A stretch of 64,000 nt of DNA from CAJXZP01 sp963974475 (GTDB lineage: Bacteria > Bacteroidota > Bacteroidia > Flavobacteriales_G > Salibacteraceae). This document shows, piece by piece, positions 8,359 through 16,712 of this stretch. The stretch spans positions 35,753 through 99,752 of the forward strand of contig CAXBCR010000011.1 in the NCBI GenBank assembly GCA_963974475.1. Reading direction: 5' to 3'. Numbering within the stretch: position 1 is the stretch's first letter; each line of letters starts with the position of its first letter. A program made the position numbers and the translations under genes. Under the pieces are notes generated by a model. It did no database searches. It saw nothing but the letters and a program-made list of their open reading frames with translations, and had not been told where the DNA came from.

Positions 8359-10326
8359 GTGATAAAAAAAGAAACCATAGATCGGATTTTTGAGGCCTCC
8401 CAAATTGAGGAGGTAATTGGCGAATTTGTTAATTTGAAACGTTCTGGCTCAAGTTACAAAGGGTTAAGTCCATTTTCGGAAGAGCGGACTCCATCTTTCA
8501 TGGTCTCACCATCCAAACAAATTTTTAAAGATTTTAGTTCGGGTAAAGGTGGTAGTGTTGTTACTTTCCTTATGGAACATGAGCAAATGTCCTATCCGGA
8601 GGCATTACGATTCTTAGCAGAGAAATATAATATCGAAATTGAAGAATCGGAGTCTACTCCCGAACAAGAAGAAGCCAGAAGTCATCGTGAAAGTTTATAT
8701 ATAGTTTCGGAATGGGCTCAAAAATACTTCAAAAATAACCTGCATAATACCGATGAGGGGAAAGCTATTGGATTAAGTTATTTCAAGGAGAGAGGGTTTA
8801 CTAACGAAACCATTGAAGAATTTCAATTTGGTTATGCCATTGACCGGTTCGATGCCATGGTTAACGCGGCCAAATCGGAAGGACATAACTTGGATTATCT
8901 AGTAGAATTAGGATTACTAAAAGATAACGGAAAAGGGATCTACGATGGGTTTAAAGGAAGGGTTATGTTTCCTATTCATAATCTTTCGGGAAGGGCGCTT
9001 GGGTTTGGTGGACGGACTTTAAAAACGGATAAAAAGGTTCCAAAATATATCAACTCTCCGGAATGTGATATTTACCATAAAAGCAAAATCGTTTATGGAA
9101 TTTATCAAGCAAAAAAAGAGATCGTCAAAAATGACGTGTGTTTTTTGGTGGAAGGATATACCGATGTTACGTCCATGCATCAAGCCGGAATTAAGAATGT
9201 AGTAGCAAGTTCCGGTACCGCCTTAACTAGTGATCAGGTTAGACTGATTGGCCGATACACAAAAAACATAACCATTTTGTACGATGCTGATCCAGCAGGA
9301 ATAAAGGCATCATTTCGCGGAATTGACTTAATATTAGCAGAGGGTTTAAATGTAAAAGCTGCCTTGCTTCCTGAAGGAGAGGACCCAGATTCATTTTCAA
9401 AAGCACGTAAAATTGATGAAATTCATGCCTATTTTGATAAAGAGGTTCAGGATTTTATTTTATTCAAAACTCAATTACTAGCCGAGGAGACAAAGGGAGA
9501 TCCGATTAAAAAAGCGGGTTTAGTTCGTAATATTATTGAATCAATTGCCAAGATTCCGGACAGTATAACTCGGTCAGTTTATACTAAGGAGTGTAGTTCA
9601 CTACTTGACATTCCGGAAAAAGCATTGCTTTCTGAATTGAACAAGATTCGCCTAAAAAGTCATAAGGATCATGTAAGAAAAGAAGCGGTTCAACGAGAGC
9701 AGGAGTATGATATGCCTCCTCCTGAAATGTTTGATCCCGGTTTTCAAGCGAAACCGAAGGAGAAGAAGTCGGATACCTATCATCAAGAACGCGATATTTT
9801 ACGGTTAATGCTTAATTATGGTTTAGTAGATATTGAGGTTGAATCTTTGGACGAAGAGGACAACGAAATTACCGTAACCATGAAGCTAGCCGATTTTGTT
9901 GCGGAAGAAATTGTGGAGGATGAATTGAAATTCGATAGCCCCAAATTTCAGAAAATATTTGATATGTATTTAGCCGAATTATCGGTAAATAAAAGTAAAG
10001 ACCCTGTGCAGTATTTATCTGGAATAGAAGATTCGGAAACCAGAGAACTTTTGGTGGATTTGGTAACCAATAAATATGCTCTTCATAAATGGAGTAGCCA
10101 GAATATTGAGGTGTTTACCGAGGAGGATAAAATATTTCGGGCGGTAAGAGATGCGATTTACGCCTTTAAAGCGCGAAAAATTATGGATATCATAAAAGAA
10201 AAAAGTAACCAATTGAAGCAATTGCAAGAAAATAAAGAAGATTGTTTACCGCTGTTAAAAGAACTACAAGAATTAGATGAAATAAAGCGTCAGTTACTTT
10301 TTCAACAAGGAATAACTATTTTTTAG
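8359..10326 (+). CDS. dnaG: DNA primase
   Basis: A 655-residue replication primase that makes RNA primers for Okazaki fragments. The N-terminal zinc-ribbon-like region is residues 1-100 (YKGLSPFSEERTPSFMVS), the catalytic core begins near residue 120, and the TOPRIM motif is VCFLVEGYTDVTSMHQAG at about 260 with ILYDADPAGIKA further on. The C-terminal helicase-interaction region is about 480-655. The canonical zinc ligands are missing: where other primases have CPFH and CFGC, this one has SPFS and DFSSGKGG, a form I recall from other Flavobacteriales. The start is GTG at 8359, giving MIKKETIDRI. Confidence 0.96.
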   Translation: MIKKETIDRIFEASQIEEVIGEFVNLKRSGSSYKGLSPFSEERTPSFMVSPSKQIFKDFSSGKGGSVVTFLMEHEQMSYPEALRFLAEKYNIEIEESESTPEQEEARSHRESLYIVSEWAQKYFKNNLHNTDEGKAIGLSYFKERGFTNETIEEFQFGYAIDRFDAMVNAAKSEGHNLDYLVELGLLKDNGKGIYDGFKGRVMFPIHNLSGRALGFGGRTLKTDKKVPKYINSPECDIYHKSKIVYGIYQAKKEIVKNDVCFLVEGYTDVTSMHQAGIKNVVASSGTALTSDQVRLIGRYTKNITILYDADPAGIKASFRGIDLILAEGLNVKAALLPEGEDPDSFSKARKIDEIHAYFDKEVQDFILFKTQLLAEETKGDPIKKAGLVRNIIESIAKIPDSITRSVYTKECSSLLDIPEKALLSELNKIRLKSHKDHVRKEAVQREQEYDMPPPEMFDPGFQAKPKEKKSDTYHQERDILRLMLNYGLVDIEVESLDEEDNEITVTMKLADFVAEEIVEDELKFDSPKFQKIFDMYLAELSVNKSKDPVQYLSGIEDSETRELLVDLVTNKYALHKWSSQNIEVFTEEDKIFRAVRDAIYAFKARKIMDIIKEKSNQLKQLQENKEDCLPLLKELQELDEIKRQLLFQQGITIF

Positions 10327-10518
10327 GCGGGATTGAAAAGCTTGATTTAAACCATAATTAAATTGAAAAAAAGGCCCGAAAAAATCTTTGCTCTCTATGT
10401 TTTCAAATACTATATTTATCAAAATTTAACGAATCTTTGGATTTAGACCAACCATTTGGTTTTCATATACGTTTAATTGAGTGTATTCTTGTTTGAATAT
10501 CTTGTTATTAGAAACCGA

Positions 10519-11088
10519 ATGTTGGTAGAAAAGTCTTTGTTAATAGATTGTCAAAACAATAAGCGTAGAGCTCAGTTTGAGCTTTATCATAAATGTTTTG
10601 GTGTATTAATGAGCATTTGTTTACGTTATCAACGTAATTCTATAGATGCTGAGGAGCTACTAAATATGGGGTTTCTAAAGATTGTAACGAAGTTGGACAA
10701 GTATAATCATGACATTCCATTTGAGGCATGGATTCGAAGGATTATGATTAATACAATTATCGATGAATTTAGAAAGAATAAAAAGGCGAAAGCCTTAATA
10801 GAATATACCGACTTTAATGGTGTGCATGAATCAAAATCTGTAACTTATAATGAAGCAGATTTGCACTTTGAGGCGGAGGAATTGGAATTAATGATACAGA
10901 ATTTACCTCCGGTTTCTCAAAAAGTGTTTAATATGCACGTTCTGGATGGCTTTAGTCATAAGGAAATTGCCGAGAAAATGGAGATTAGCGTGGGTACCTC
11001 AAAATGGCACGTTTCGAATGCTCGAAAATTGTTACGAGGAATGATAGAAGAAGTAAAAACCACTACCAAATATTACACAAACGCATGA
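10519..11088 (+). CDS. RNA polymerase sigma factor, ECF-type sigma-70 family
   Basis: A 189-residue sigma factor with region 2 (SIDAEELLNMGFLKIVTKLD, then PFEAWIRRIMINTIIDEFRK) and region 4 (LPPVSQKVFNMHVLDGFSHK, EIAEKMEISVGTSKWHVSNA), the helix-turn-helix that reads the -35 side of promoters. ATG at 10519 (MLVEKSLLIDCQ) is preferred over TTG at 10477, because the extra residues are hydrophobic and unlike family starts. Its stop overlaps the ATG of the next gene (ATGA), which has a membrane-plus-barrel layout. The pair behaves like a sigma factor with its anti-sigma partner; the partner role is inferred from context. Confidence 0.9.
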   Translation: MLVEKSLLIDCQNNKRRAQFELYHKCFGVLMSICLRYQRNSIDAEELLNMGFLKIVTKLDKYNHDIPFEAWIRRIMINTIIDEFRKNKKAKALIEYTDFNGVHESKSVTYNEADLHFEAEELELMIQNLPPVSQKVFNMHVLDGFSHKEIAEKMEISVGTSKWHVSNARKLLRGMIEEVKTTTKYYTNA

Positions 11089-12416
11089 GTGACGAAAGTT
11101 TAGATAACTTATTTAAAAAAGGACTTTCTGGACGAGGTGTTAATTTTAACATGGAGTCTTGGAGAAAGATGGAGCAAATGCTTCCACCAGAAAAAAAGGT
11201 GGGATTTTTTGTGAGATATCGTGTGGCAGCAATTGTTGCTGGACTCCTTTTTGTAGGAACAGCATCAGTAATTGCATGGGGCCTATTGGATACAACTACA
11301 ACTTATACAGCCTATAATATCGAAGATGACAGGGACTCGGAAGAATTCTTTAACACTTCCAATACACCTGGGGATGCTAATAGTAGAACGGATTTGAATT
11401 CAGTTGATTATGTTTCGGGAATGGAAGCTGTACAAGAAAGTAATAGTTCTACTGAAATGGAGGCTTCGGAAAGGACTATCACTTCCAATTCAAATAACTC
11501 TTCTAATGAATTAAGCGTAAAGAGCAATTCCACAGTTAATGGAAACCGGGCTAATAAATCGATTACCTCTAACCCAAATAAAGCGGAACAAGCACACAAT
11601 AAAAAATCAACTAATCAACCATCTACCTCAAGTAGGATTGATGAGTCTCGGACAAGAGCGGGTTCGGATATTATTTCCTTTTCATCTGAGAATTCATTTA
11701 CGAAAATTGATGGAATTGGAGAATTGTCTACCTTGATTTTGCCAGTTGCAGAAGAAGACAACACCTTGGTTGTTTCCATGTCTAATAGTAAGTTAGCTAA
11801 GGTTGAAAAAAATACGCTTGGTTTTATTGGTGGAATTAATTTGAATAGAAGCTTAACGGATCCCTCAAGTAATAAATTGGGTGGAAGTGAATTTTTTGGG
11901 CTTACTTACCACCATTTCTTAAATGGTGGATTAAGTCTTAAAATCGACTTACTATACAATTCTCGAAATGTATTAGATAGCCATAAAGAGTATGCTAAAA
12001 AAATATATGGCTTTGGTAGTAAATCAGAGCAAACGGTTGTTGAATCTCAGCGATTGGTTTATTTGGAATTGCCTGCCATGGTTAATTATGGAATAGGAAA
12101 TCATAATATTATGTTGGGTGGAAGTTTCTCCTATTTAGCAACTGGATTGCATAAAGTTACTACCACCTATACTTCGCAATTAGAAGGGGTTTCGTATGAG
12201 GAGAGCATGCAATGGGGCTATACTAACGGCTATAAAGCGTATGATTTTTCTGTTGCCGCAGGTTACGAATACAACGTGAGTCAACGCTTGGATTTAGGAA
12301 TGCGATTAAATTATGGATTGCTTGATGTAACGAATAATGCATATTTTGGAAATGATTCGTTTGACAATAATGTCCAATTAAGGTTTTACCTAAAGTATTC
12401 TCCGTTCAAGTTTTAG
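11085..12416 (+). CDS. putative anti-sigma protein fused to an outer-membrane beta-barrel
   Basis: A 443-residue protein in three parts. Residues 1-40 are a short cytosolic segment (MSDESLDNLFKKGLSGRGVN). Residues about 45-66 are one transmembrane helix (VAAIVAGLLFVGTASVIAWG). Then comes a serine-, asparagine- and threonine-rich low-complexity linker to about residue 225, and a C-terminal barrel-like domain of about 190 residues (GFIGGINLNRSLTDPSSNK to LRFYLKYSPFKF). ATG at 11085 overlaps the sigma stop by four bases, and an earlier in-frame start would only read into the sigma gene. One chain could therefore link inner and outer membranes. No classical anti-sigma zinc motif is seen. Confidence 0.72.
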   Translation: MSDESLDNLFKKGLSGRGVNFNMESWRKMEQMLPPEKKVGFFVRYRVAAIVAGLLFVGTASVIAWGLLDTTTTYTAYNIEDDRDSEEFFNTSNTPGDANSRTDLNSVDYVSGMEAVQESNSSTEMEASERTITSNSNNSSNELSVKSNSTVNGNRANKSITSNPNKAEQAHNKKSTNQPSTSSRIDESRTRAGSDIISFSSENSFTKIDGIGELSTLILPVAEEDNTLVVSMSNSKLAKVEKNTLGFIGGINLNRSLTDPSSNKLGGSEFFGLTYHHFLNGGLSLKIDLLYNSRNVLDSHKEYAKKIYGFGSKSEQTVVESQRLVYLELPAMVNYGIGNHNIMLGGSFSYLATGLHKVTTTYTSQLEGVSYEESMQWGYTNGYKAYDFSVAAGYEYNVSQRLDLGMRLNYGLLDVTNNAYFGNDSFDNNVQLRFYLKYSPFKF

Positions 12417-12440
12417 TCTGAACGTTAATAGTTTATCCCG

Positions 12441-12448
12441 TATATTTG
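12441..12448 (+). promoter_or_regulatory. -7 element before the PKD lipoprotein gene
   Basis: TATATTTG matches TAnnTTTG and lies 16 bases before the ATG at 12465. No good -33 TTTG is visible at the right distance. Confidence 0.4.
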
Positions 12449-12464
12449 TATTGAATTTGATTCA

Positions 12465-13577
12465 ATGAAAAGAAGTTTTGTGTATATAATGATAATTGGG
12501 TTTGCGCTTACAGCGTGTAATCGGCAATTACCTGATCCGGAAACTTCAACAGCCATTTTTTATGTGAAAGGTATATTAGATGGTAAGAATATAAATTTTA
12601 GTGCTGGCGATCATAAATATTATATGTTACCCAATTATGAAGATGATACTTTAGGTATTCGATCATACACGGGCAAACTAGGTAATTTGAATTGTGTGGG
12701 TACGGATGACTGTCCTGAATCGATAGAGTTTTTATTTCGTGAAAATGAAAGTAACGGAAGCATACGCTATGAAATTGACAAAAGCATTTTTAACTCGGTA
12801 TTTGCCATTAGGGGACCGGCTGATTATCTGTTTACTAGTTATAAAGCTACGTTTATTTCTAAATCTTTACCAGCCGGTGCAAACCATTTTTGGGATTTTG
12901 GAGATGGAGTTTTGAGCACAGATGTAAATCCAACTCATTATTACCTTGATAAAGTTGATTCAGTGATTTATCCGCATTTAAGAGTTGAGTCGGGTAGCGG
13001 TTGTTCTAGCGTTATTACCTACGAATCAAGTTTTAACTCGGGATGCGATGTGGATTTTACTCCAGGATTTTCAAATGGGCACCTTACCTTATCTTCTGTT
13101 CCAGTGAATAGTCGTTCTGAATTGTGGGATTTTTCTAATGGATATTTACCATTAGGACCGGGGAATATTCCTCCTACCGATTCCGTGTTTTTGGCCTGTG
13201 TTGAATCCACTGATACGCTTTCGGGTTGCGTTTCCTACAAGTGTAAGAACATAATTTTGGATACCTCAAGAGTGGCCTGTGTTGCAAATTTTGATATTTA
13301 CAAAGAGGTAATCACCAGTGTGGATGTTAGAGATTACTTAGAGGTGACTATCAAATGGAGAAATTCGGAAGGAAAACTATTTTCGAGTGATAGATTTGAA
13401 CAACCTCTTTCGAATAGCGTTGAGATTTTGGAGGTAGAACGATATAGCAAGGACATTAATGGTCACCCAACAAAAAAGGTAACCTTAAAATTTAACATTC
13501 GACTATTTGGCGATAATGAAACCGATTTTGTTGACCTTTCCAGCGAAAAGAGTGTTATTGCGTTGGCGTATCAGTAA
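12465..13577 (+). CDS. PKD-domain lipoprotein
   Basis: A 370-residue predicted lipoprotein with a signal peptide and lipobox ALTAC (Cys at residue 18). A PKD domain at about residues 115-165 carries the hallmark HFWDFGDGVLSTDVNPTHYY. A second, weaker immunoglobulin-like segment follows (SRSELWDFSNGYLPLGPGN). Cysteines are frequent in the middle third (VGTDDCPES, GSGCSS, SGCDVDF, LACVES, SGCVSYKC), suggesting disulfides in the periplasm or outside. It follows the sigma/barrel pair and may be the third gene of that unit, though it also has its own -7 box. The end overlaps recJ, on the other strand, by 23 bases. Confidence 0.7.
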   Translation: MKRSFVYIMIIGFALTACNRQLPDPETSTAIFYVKGILDGKNINFSAGDHKYYMLPNYEDDTLGIRSYTGKLGNLNCVGTDDCPESIEFLFRENESNGSIRYEIDKSIFNSVFAIRGPADYLFTSYKATFISKSLPAGANHFWDFGDGVLSTDVNPTHYYLDKVDSVIYPHLRVESGSGCSSVITYESSFNSGCDVDFTPGFSNGHLTLSSVPVNSRSELWDFSNGYLPLGPGNIPPTDSVFLACVESTDTLSGCVSYKCKNIILDTSRVACVANFDIYKEVITSVDVRDYLEVTIKWRNSEGKLFSSDRFEQPLSNSVEILEVERYSKDINGHPTKKVTLKFNIRLFGDNETDFVDLSSEKSVIALAYQ

Positions 13578-15318
13578 ACTTAATATCCTTTACCATTAAT
13601 TGAATGGTTTCATTTCCTTTCCAATAATTTATATCAATGCTATAGGCTATATCAATTGGTTCTCCTGCGATAATTCGTTCAGAAAAATGGCCGAAATTAA
13701 AGGCGATTCCTGGAATGACCACTCCGGAATTTGGGTCGGTCAATTCTAACTTTAAATGAAGACCATCCATACCAACGGCTCTTGAATTTCCTGTTGTTAC
13801 TAAATTTCGGCTTACAAAAGTAGGTGTCATGTTTTGAGGCCCAAAGGGCTCTAGCTTATTAATGAAGGATTTAAGTTGCATTGTAATTGCCGAAATTTCA
13901 ATTTCCGCATCGTATTTAATTGTTGGTGTAAATTTTGGAACCGACATTTGACTAGTTACCACCTGCTCAAATTTTTGTCTGAATGCATCTAACTGAGATA
14001 ATTTTAAAGTTAAGCCAGCTGCATATTTATGACCACCAAACTGTAGCATTTCCTCCGTACATTGTTCTAAGGCTTGGTAAACATCAAATCCACTAACGCT
14101 TCTAACGGAGCCGCCAATAATATCATCTTTTGACTTGGTAAGTATTATCGTTGGCTTGTAATACTTTTCAATAACTCTAGATGCTACAATTCCCACTACA
14201 CCTTTATGCCAATTTTCCTGATATAATACAGTGGAGTTTTTCTCCTTCAAAGAAGAATCGGATTCTAGCATGGAGATAGCCTCTTCTGTAATTCTTTTAT
14301 CTTCTTCCTTTCGTTCGGTGTTATTGTTGTTTATTTCGGTTGCGAAATCCTTTATTTTATCGGATTTGGTAGCTAAAAGTAAATCAACAGACTTTTTACC
14401 AGAGGCAATTCTTCCAGCGGCATTAATTTTTGGCCCTGCTTGAAAAACCAAATCAGAAATGTGATATTGTTTTTGCGGTTCTTTCTCACCCAATAAAGCC
14501 GTTACGCTAGGCCTAGGAGTATTATTAATTCTTTTTAGCCCCATAGAAGCTAATACTCGATTTTCTCCCGTAACAGGCACGATGTCGCAGGCAGTACTAA
14601 TGGCCACTAAATCTAATAGTTGTTCTAAATCAAAGGAAGTTGATGTGGATTTCTGTTCCAAAGCTTGGCATAATTTGAATCCTATCCCGCAACCTGATAG
14701 CTCTTTATATGGGTAGTTACAATCTTTTTGTTTAGGGTCTAAAACAGCCACCGCCTTGGGTAATTGATCACCTGGGGTATGGTGGTCACAAATAATAAAA
14801 TCAATGCCCAATTTAGTAGCGTAATCCACTTTATCGATAGCTTTAATTCCACAATCTAGTGCAATTATGAGTTTTGCCTCCTCTGTTTTTGCAGTGTCAA
14901 TTCCTTGGAAAGATATCCCATATCCTTCAGTATACCTATCCGGTATGTAATAAGTTAAATTCGATGTAAGGGATTTGAGGTAAGAAACCATTAATGCCAC
15001 TGAGGTGGTTCCGTCTACATCATAATCACCATAAACCATAATTTTTTCGCTAGCATTAACCGCCTGCATTATCCGATTTACTGCGGCATCCATATTTCGC
15101 ATTAAAAAGGGGTCATGAAGTTTTTCTTTGGTTAATTCGTTAAATGCGACAGCTTCTTTAACCGTTGTGATGCCTCTTTGTAGTAATAGTTTGGCAAGGA
15201 TTAAATAGGCCGGTTGAATAGCCTTTTGAGTTCCTTTCGAAAATTTTGTGAGTTCGTTGTATAGAGTATCTAATTGGTTTTCTGAGTAATTAGGTGCTAG
15301 CGTCCAGATTTTGTTCAT
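13555..15318 (-). CDS. recJ: single-stranded-DNA-specific exonuclease RecJ
   Basis: A 587-residue 5'-3' exonuclease of the DHH phosphoesterase family, used in recombination and mismatch repair. Metal-binding motifs are visible: VYGDYDVDGTTSVALM at about residue 95, LIIALDCGIKAID near 155, and the DHH motif in FIICDHHTPGDQLP near 177. The DHHA1 domain contains GGHKYAAGLTL at about 440, and a C-terminal OB-like domain closes the protein. A -7 box (TATATTTG in minus reading, plus-strand 15323-15330) is only four bases from the ATG, so the mRNA may be almost leaderless. Confidence 0.96.
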   Translation of the reverse strand: MNKIWTLAPNYSENQLDTLYNELTKFSKGTQKAIQPAYLILAKLLLQRGITTVKEAVAFNELTKEKLHDPFLMRNMDAAVNRIMQAVNASEKIMVYGDYDVDGTTSVALMVSYLKSLTSNLTYYIPDRYTEGYGISFQGIDTAKTEEAKLIIALDCGIKAIDKVDYATKLGIDFIICDHHTPGDQLPKAVAVLDPKQKDCNYPYKELSGCGIGFKLCQALEQKSTSTSFDLEQLLDLVAISTACDIVPVTGENRVLASMGLKRINNTPRPSVTALLGEKEPQKQYHISDLVFQAGPKINAAGRIASGKKSVDLLLATKSDKIKDFATEINNNNTERKEEDKRITEEAISMLESDSSLKEKNSTVLYQENWHKGVVGIVASRVIEKYYKPTIILTKSKDDIIGGSVRSVSGFDVYQALEQCTEEMLQFGGHKYAAGLTLKLSQLDAFRQKFEQVVTSQMSVPKFTPTIKYDAEIEISAITMQLKSFINKLEPFGPQNMTPTFVSRNLVTTGNSRAVGMDGLHLKLELTDPNSGVVIPGIAFNFGHFSERIIAGEPIDIAYSIDINYWKGNETIQLMVKDIKFTDTPTQ

Positions 15319-15322
15319 AGTT

Positions 15323-15330
15323 CAAATATA
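15323..15330 (-). promoter_or_regulatory. -7 element of recJ
   Basis: CAAATATA on the plus strand is TATATTTG on the minus strand. It lies four bases upstream of the recJ ATG, so transcription would start at or very near the start codon. Confidence 0.4.
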
Positions 15331-15399
15331 AAACAATGATTGTGGATTTCTTGCTAAGAAAATTTACAAATAGGTATTAAAAAATCGTAAAATTACCCA

Positions 15400-16512
15400 A
15401 TGATTATTTTACAGATTTTGGCAATAATTGCTGTGCCTTTTGCTTTATTGCAAATTGAAAAAAAATGGGCTAGCATCAAGGCAATCGTAATGTCGTATGT
15501 AGTTGGAATTGCAATTGGTAATTTCCTTCCTAGTCTATTTGATACATCGGTCGTAACTGAAATTACTGGAATAAGTATCATTTTGGCTATTCCACTAATG
15601 CTTTTTCCTACGCGTATTCAACAAGTTTTAAAGCAACCTAAAACGCTATTGGTTTCCTATGCACTTGCAGTAATAGCCACTACTATTTCGGTTTTGGTTG
15701 GATTTGTGGTTTTTCAAGTTGATTTACCGGATATTCATTTAATTTCGGGAATGTTGGAAGGAGTTTATACTGGAGGTACAGTCAATTTAAATGCCATAGG
15801 CATCGCTTTTCATGTGCCTAATGAGTTAGTAGTTTTAATGAATGGTTTTGATTGGGCTTTTAGTGGCTTTTATTTATTATTGATTTTCACTGTATTACCT
15901 AAAATTCTTGGTTTTGTTTTACCAAAAACCGAGAGCAGCTATGTGGGTGTTACTGTTGAAAACGAAAGCAACTTTGGTAAATTGACCCTATGGCAAAAGA
16001 CTGTATCGTTAGCGAAGGGAATGGGATTATCGGTTTTAGTGCTTGGAGTTATGGCAGGAATTTCCTACCTAGGTTGGGGAGGTATAAATGAAGTGGTATT
16101 GATTTTTGGCGTAACCGGCTTGGCCCTGGTATTATCAACAATACAAGGAGTGCAGCGTATGCCTGGAAATATGGTTGCTTCCGATTTTTTAATGTTGGTT
16201 TTTGGGTTTAGCTTAGGCTTACAAGCCAATGTTTGGCAACTCTTTTCAGATAGAAGTGAGTTATTCAATTACTTTTTATTGACTTATTCATTAATGCTAG
16301 TTGTTCATTTATTACTGGCTAGGTTATTTAGAATTGATGTGCATTCATTTTTGATAAGCTCCACAGCAGCAGTATTTGGGCCTCCCTTTATTGGACCAAT
16401 TGCAGAATCTTTAGGGAATAGAAGTTTGATTACAGGGGGTATTATTATCGCTTTAATTGGAAATGCTATTGGTACCTATTTAGGGATTTTGATAATCGGC
16501 TTATTATCGTAA
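15400..16512 (+). CDS. DUF819 family membrane protein
   Basis: A 370-residue integral membrane protein with about ten hydrophobic helices from the first residues (MIILQILAIIAVPFALLQIE) to the end (GNAIGTYLGILIIGLLS). Two family-like segments are GMLEGVYTGGTVNLNAIGIA (about 122) and AVFGPPFIGPIAESLGNRS (about 325), which recall the paired re-entrant motifs of secondary transporters. DUF819 proteins are inferred to be transporters, but no substrate is established and the neighbours give no hint. It stands alone, divergent from recJ. Confidence 0.82.
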   Translation: MIILQILAIIAVPFALLQIEKKWASIKAIVMSYVVGIAIGNFLPSLFDTSVVTEITGISIILAIPLMLFPTRIQQVLKQPKTLLVSYALAVIATTISVLVGFVVFQVDLPDIHLISGMLEGVYTGGTVNLNAIGIAFHVPNELVVLMNGFDWAFSGFYLLLIFTVLPKILGFVLPKTESSYVGVTVENESNFGKLTLWQKTVSLAKGMGLSVLVLGVMAGISYLGWGGINEVVLIFGVTGLALVLSTIQGVQRMPGNMVASDFLMLVFGFSLGLQANVWQLFSDRSELFNYFLLTYSLMLVVHLLLARLFRIDVHSFLISSTAAVFGPPFIGPIAESLGNRSLITGGIIIALIGNAIGTYLGILIIGLLS

Positions 16513-16525
16513 AAAGTAACGGGCA

Positions 16526-16580
16526 TAAAAAAAGGGAGTCATCGCCAAAAGCTAAATGACTCCCCCCACTAACCACCTAC
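16526..16580 (-). ncRNA. candidate short terminated RNA downstream of the DAHP synthase gene
   Basis: On the minus strand a promoter-like pair (16586-16615) is followed by about 15 unpaired bases and a perfect 9-bp stem, GGGAGTCAT (16534-16542) with ATGACTCCC (16556-16564), then seven T. If transcription starts near 16580 the product is about 55 bases. Equally, the hairpin may simply terminate the gene ending at 16713, which lies 147 bases upstream on the same strand. It does not terminate the plus-strand DUF819 gene, because no T-run follows on that strand. Confidence 0.4.
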
Positions 16581-16585
16581 TGTCG

Positions 16586-16615
16586 CAAATGTAATTAAAT
16601 ATATAGTTAAACAAA
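16586..16615 (-). promoter_or_regulatory. promoter of the candidate small RNA
   Basis: In minus-strand reading TTTG (16612-16615) is separated by 18 bases from TACATTTG (16586-16593), close to the TTTG-N19/21-TAnnTTTG consensus of the phylum. Confidence 0.45.
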
Positions 16616-16712
16616 AAGAATACATAGTTAAATCATTACGTATATGATTTATGCAATATATTGACTTTCAATATGAAAGGTATTAGGGGGGGATTCGATT
16701 AGAAATAACTAA

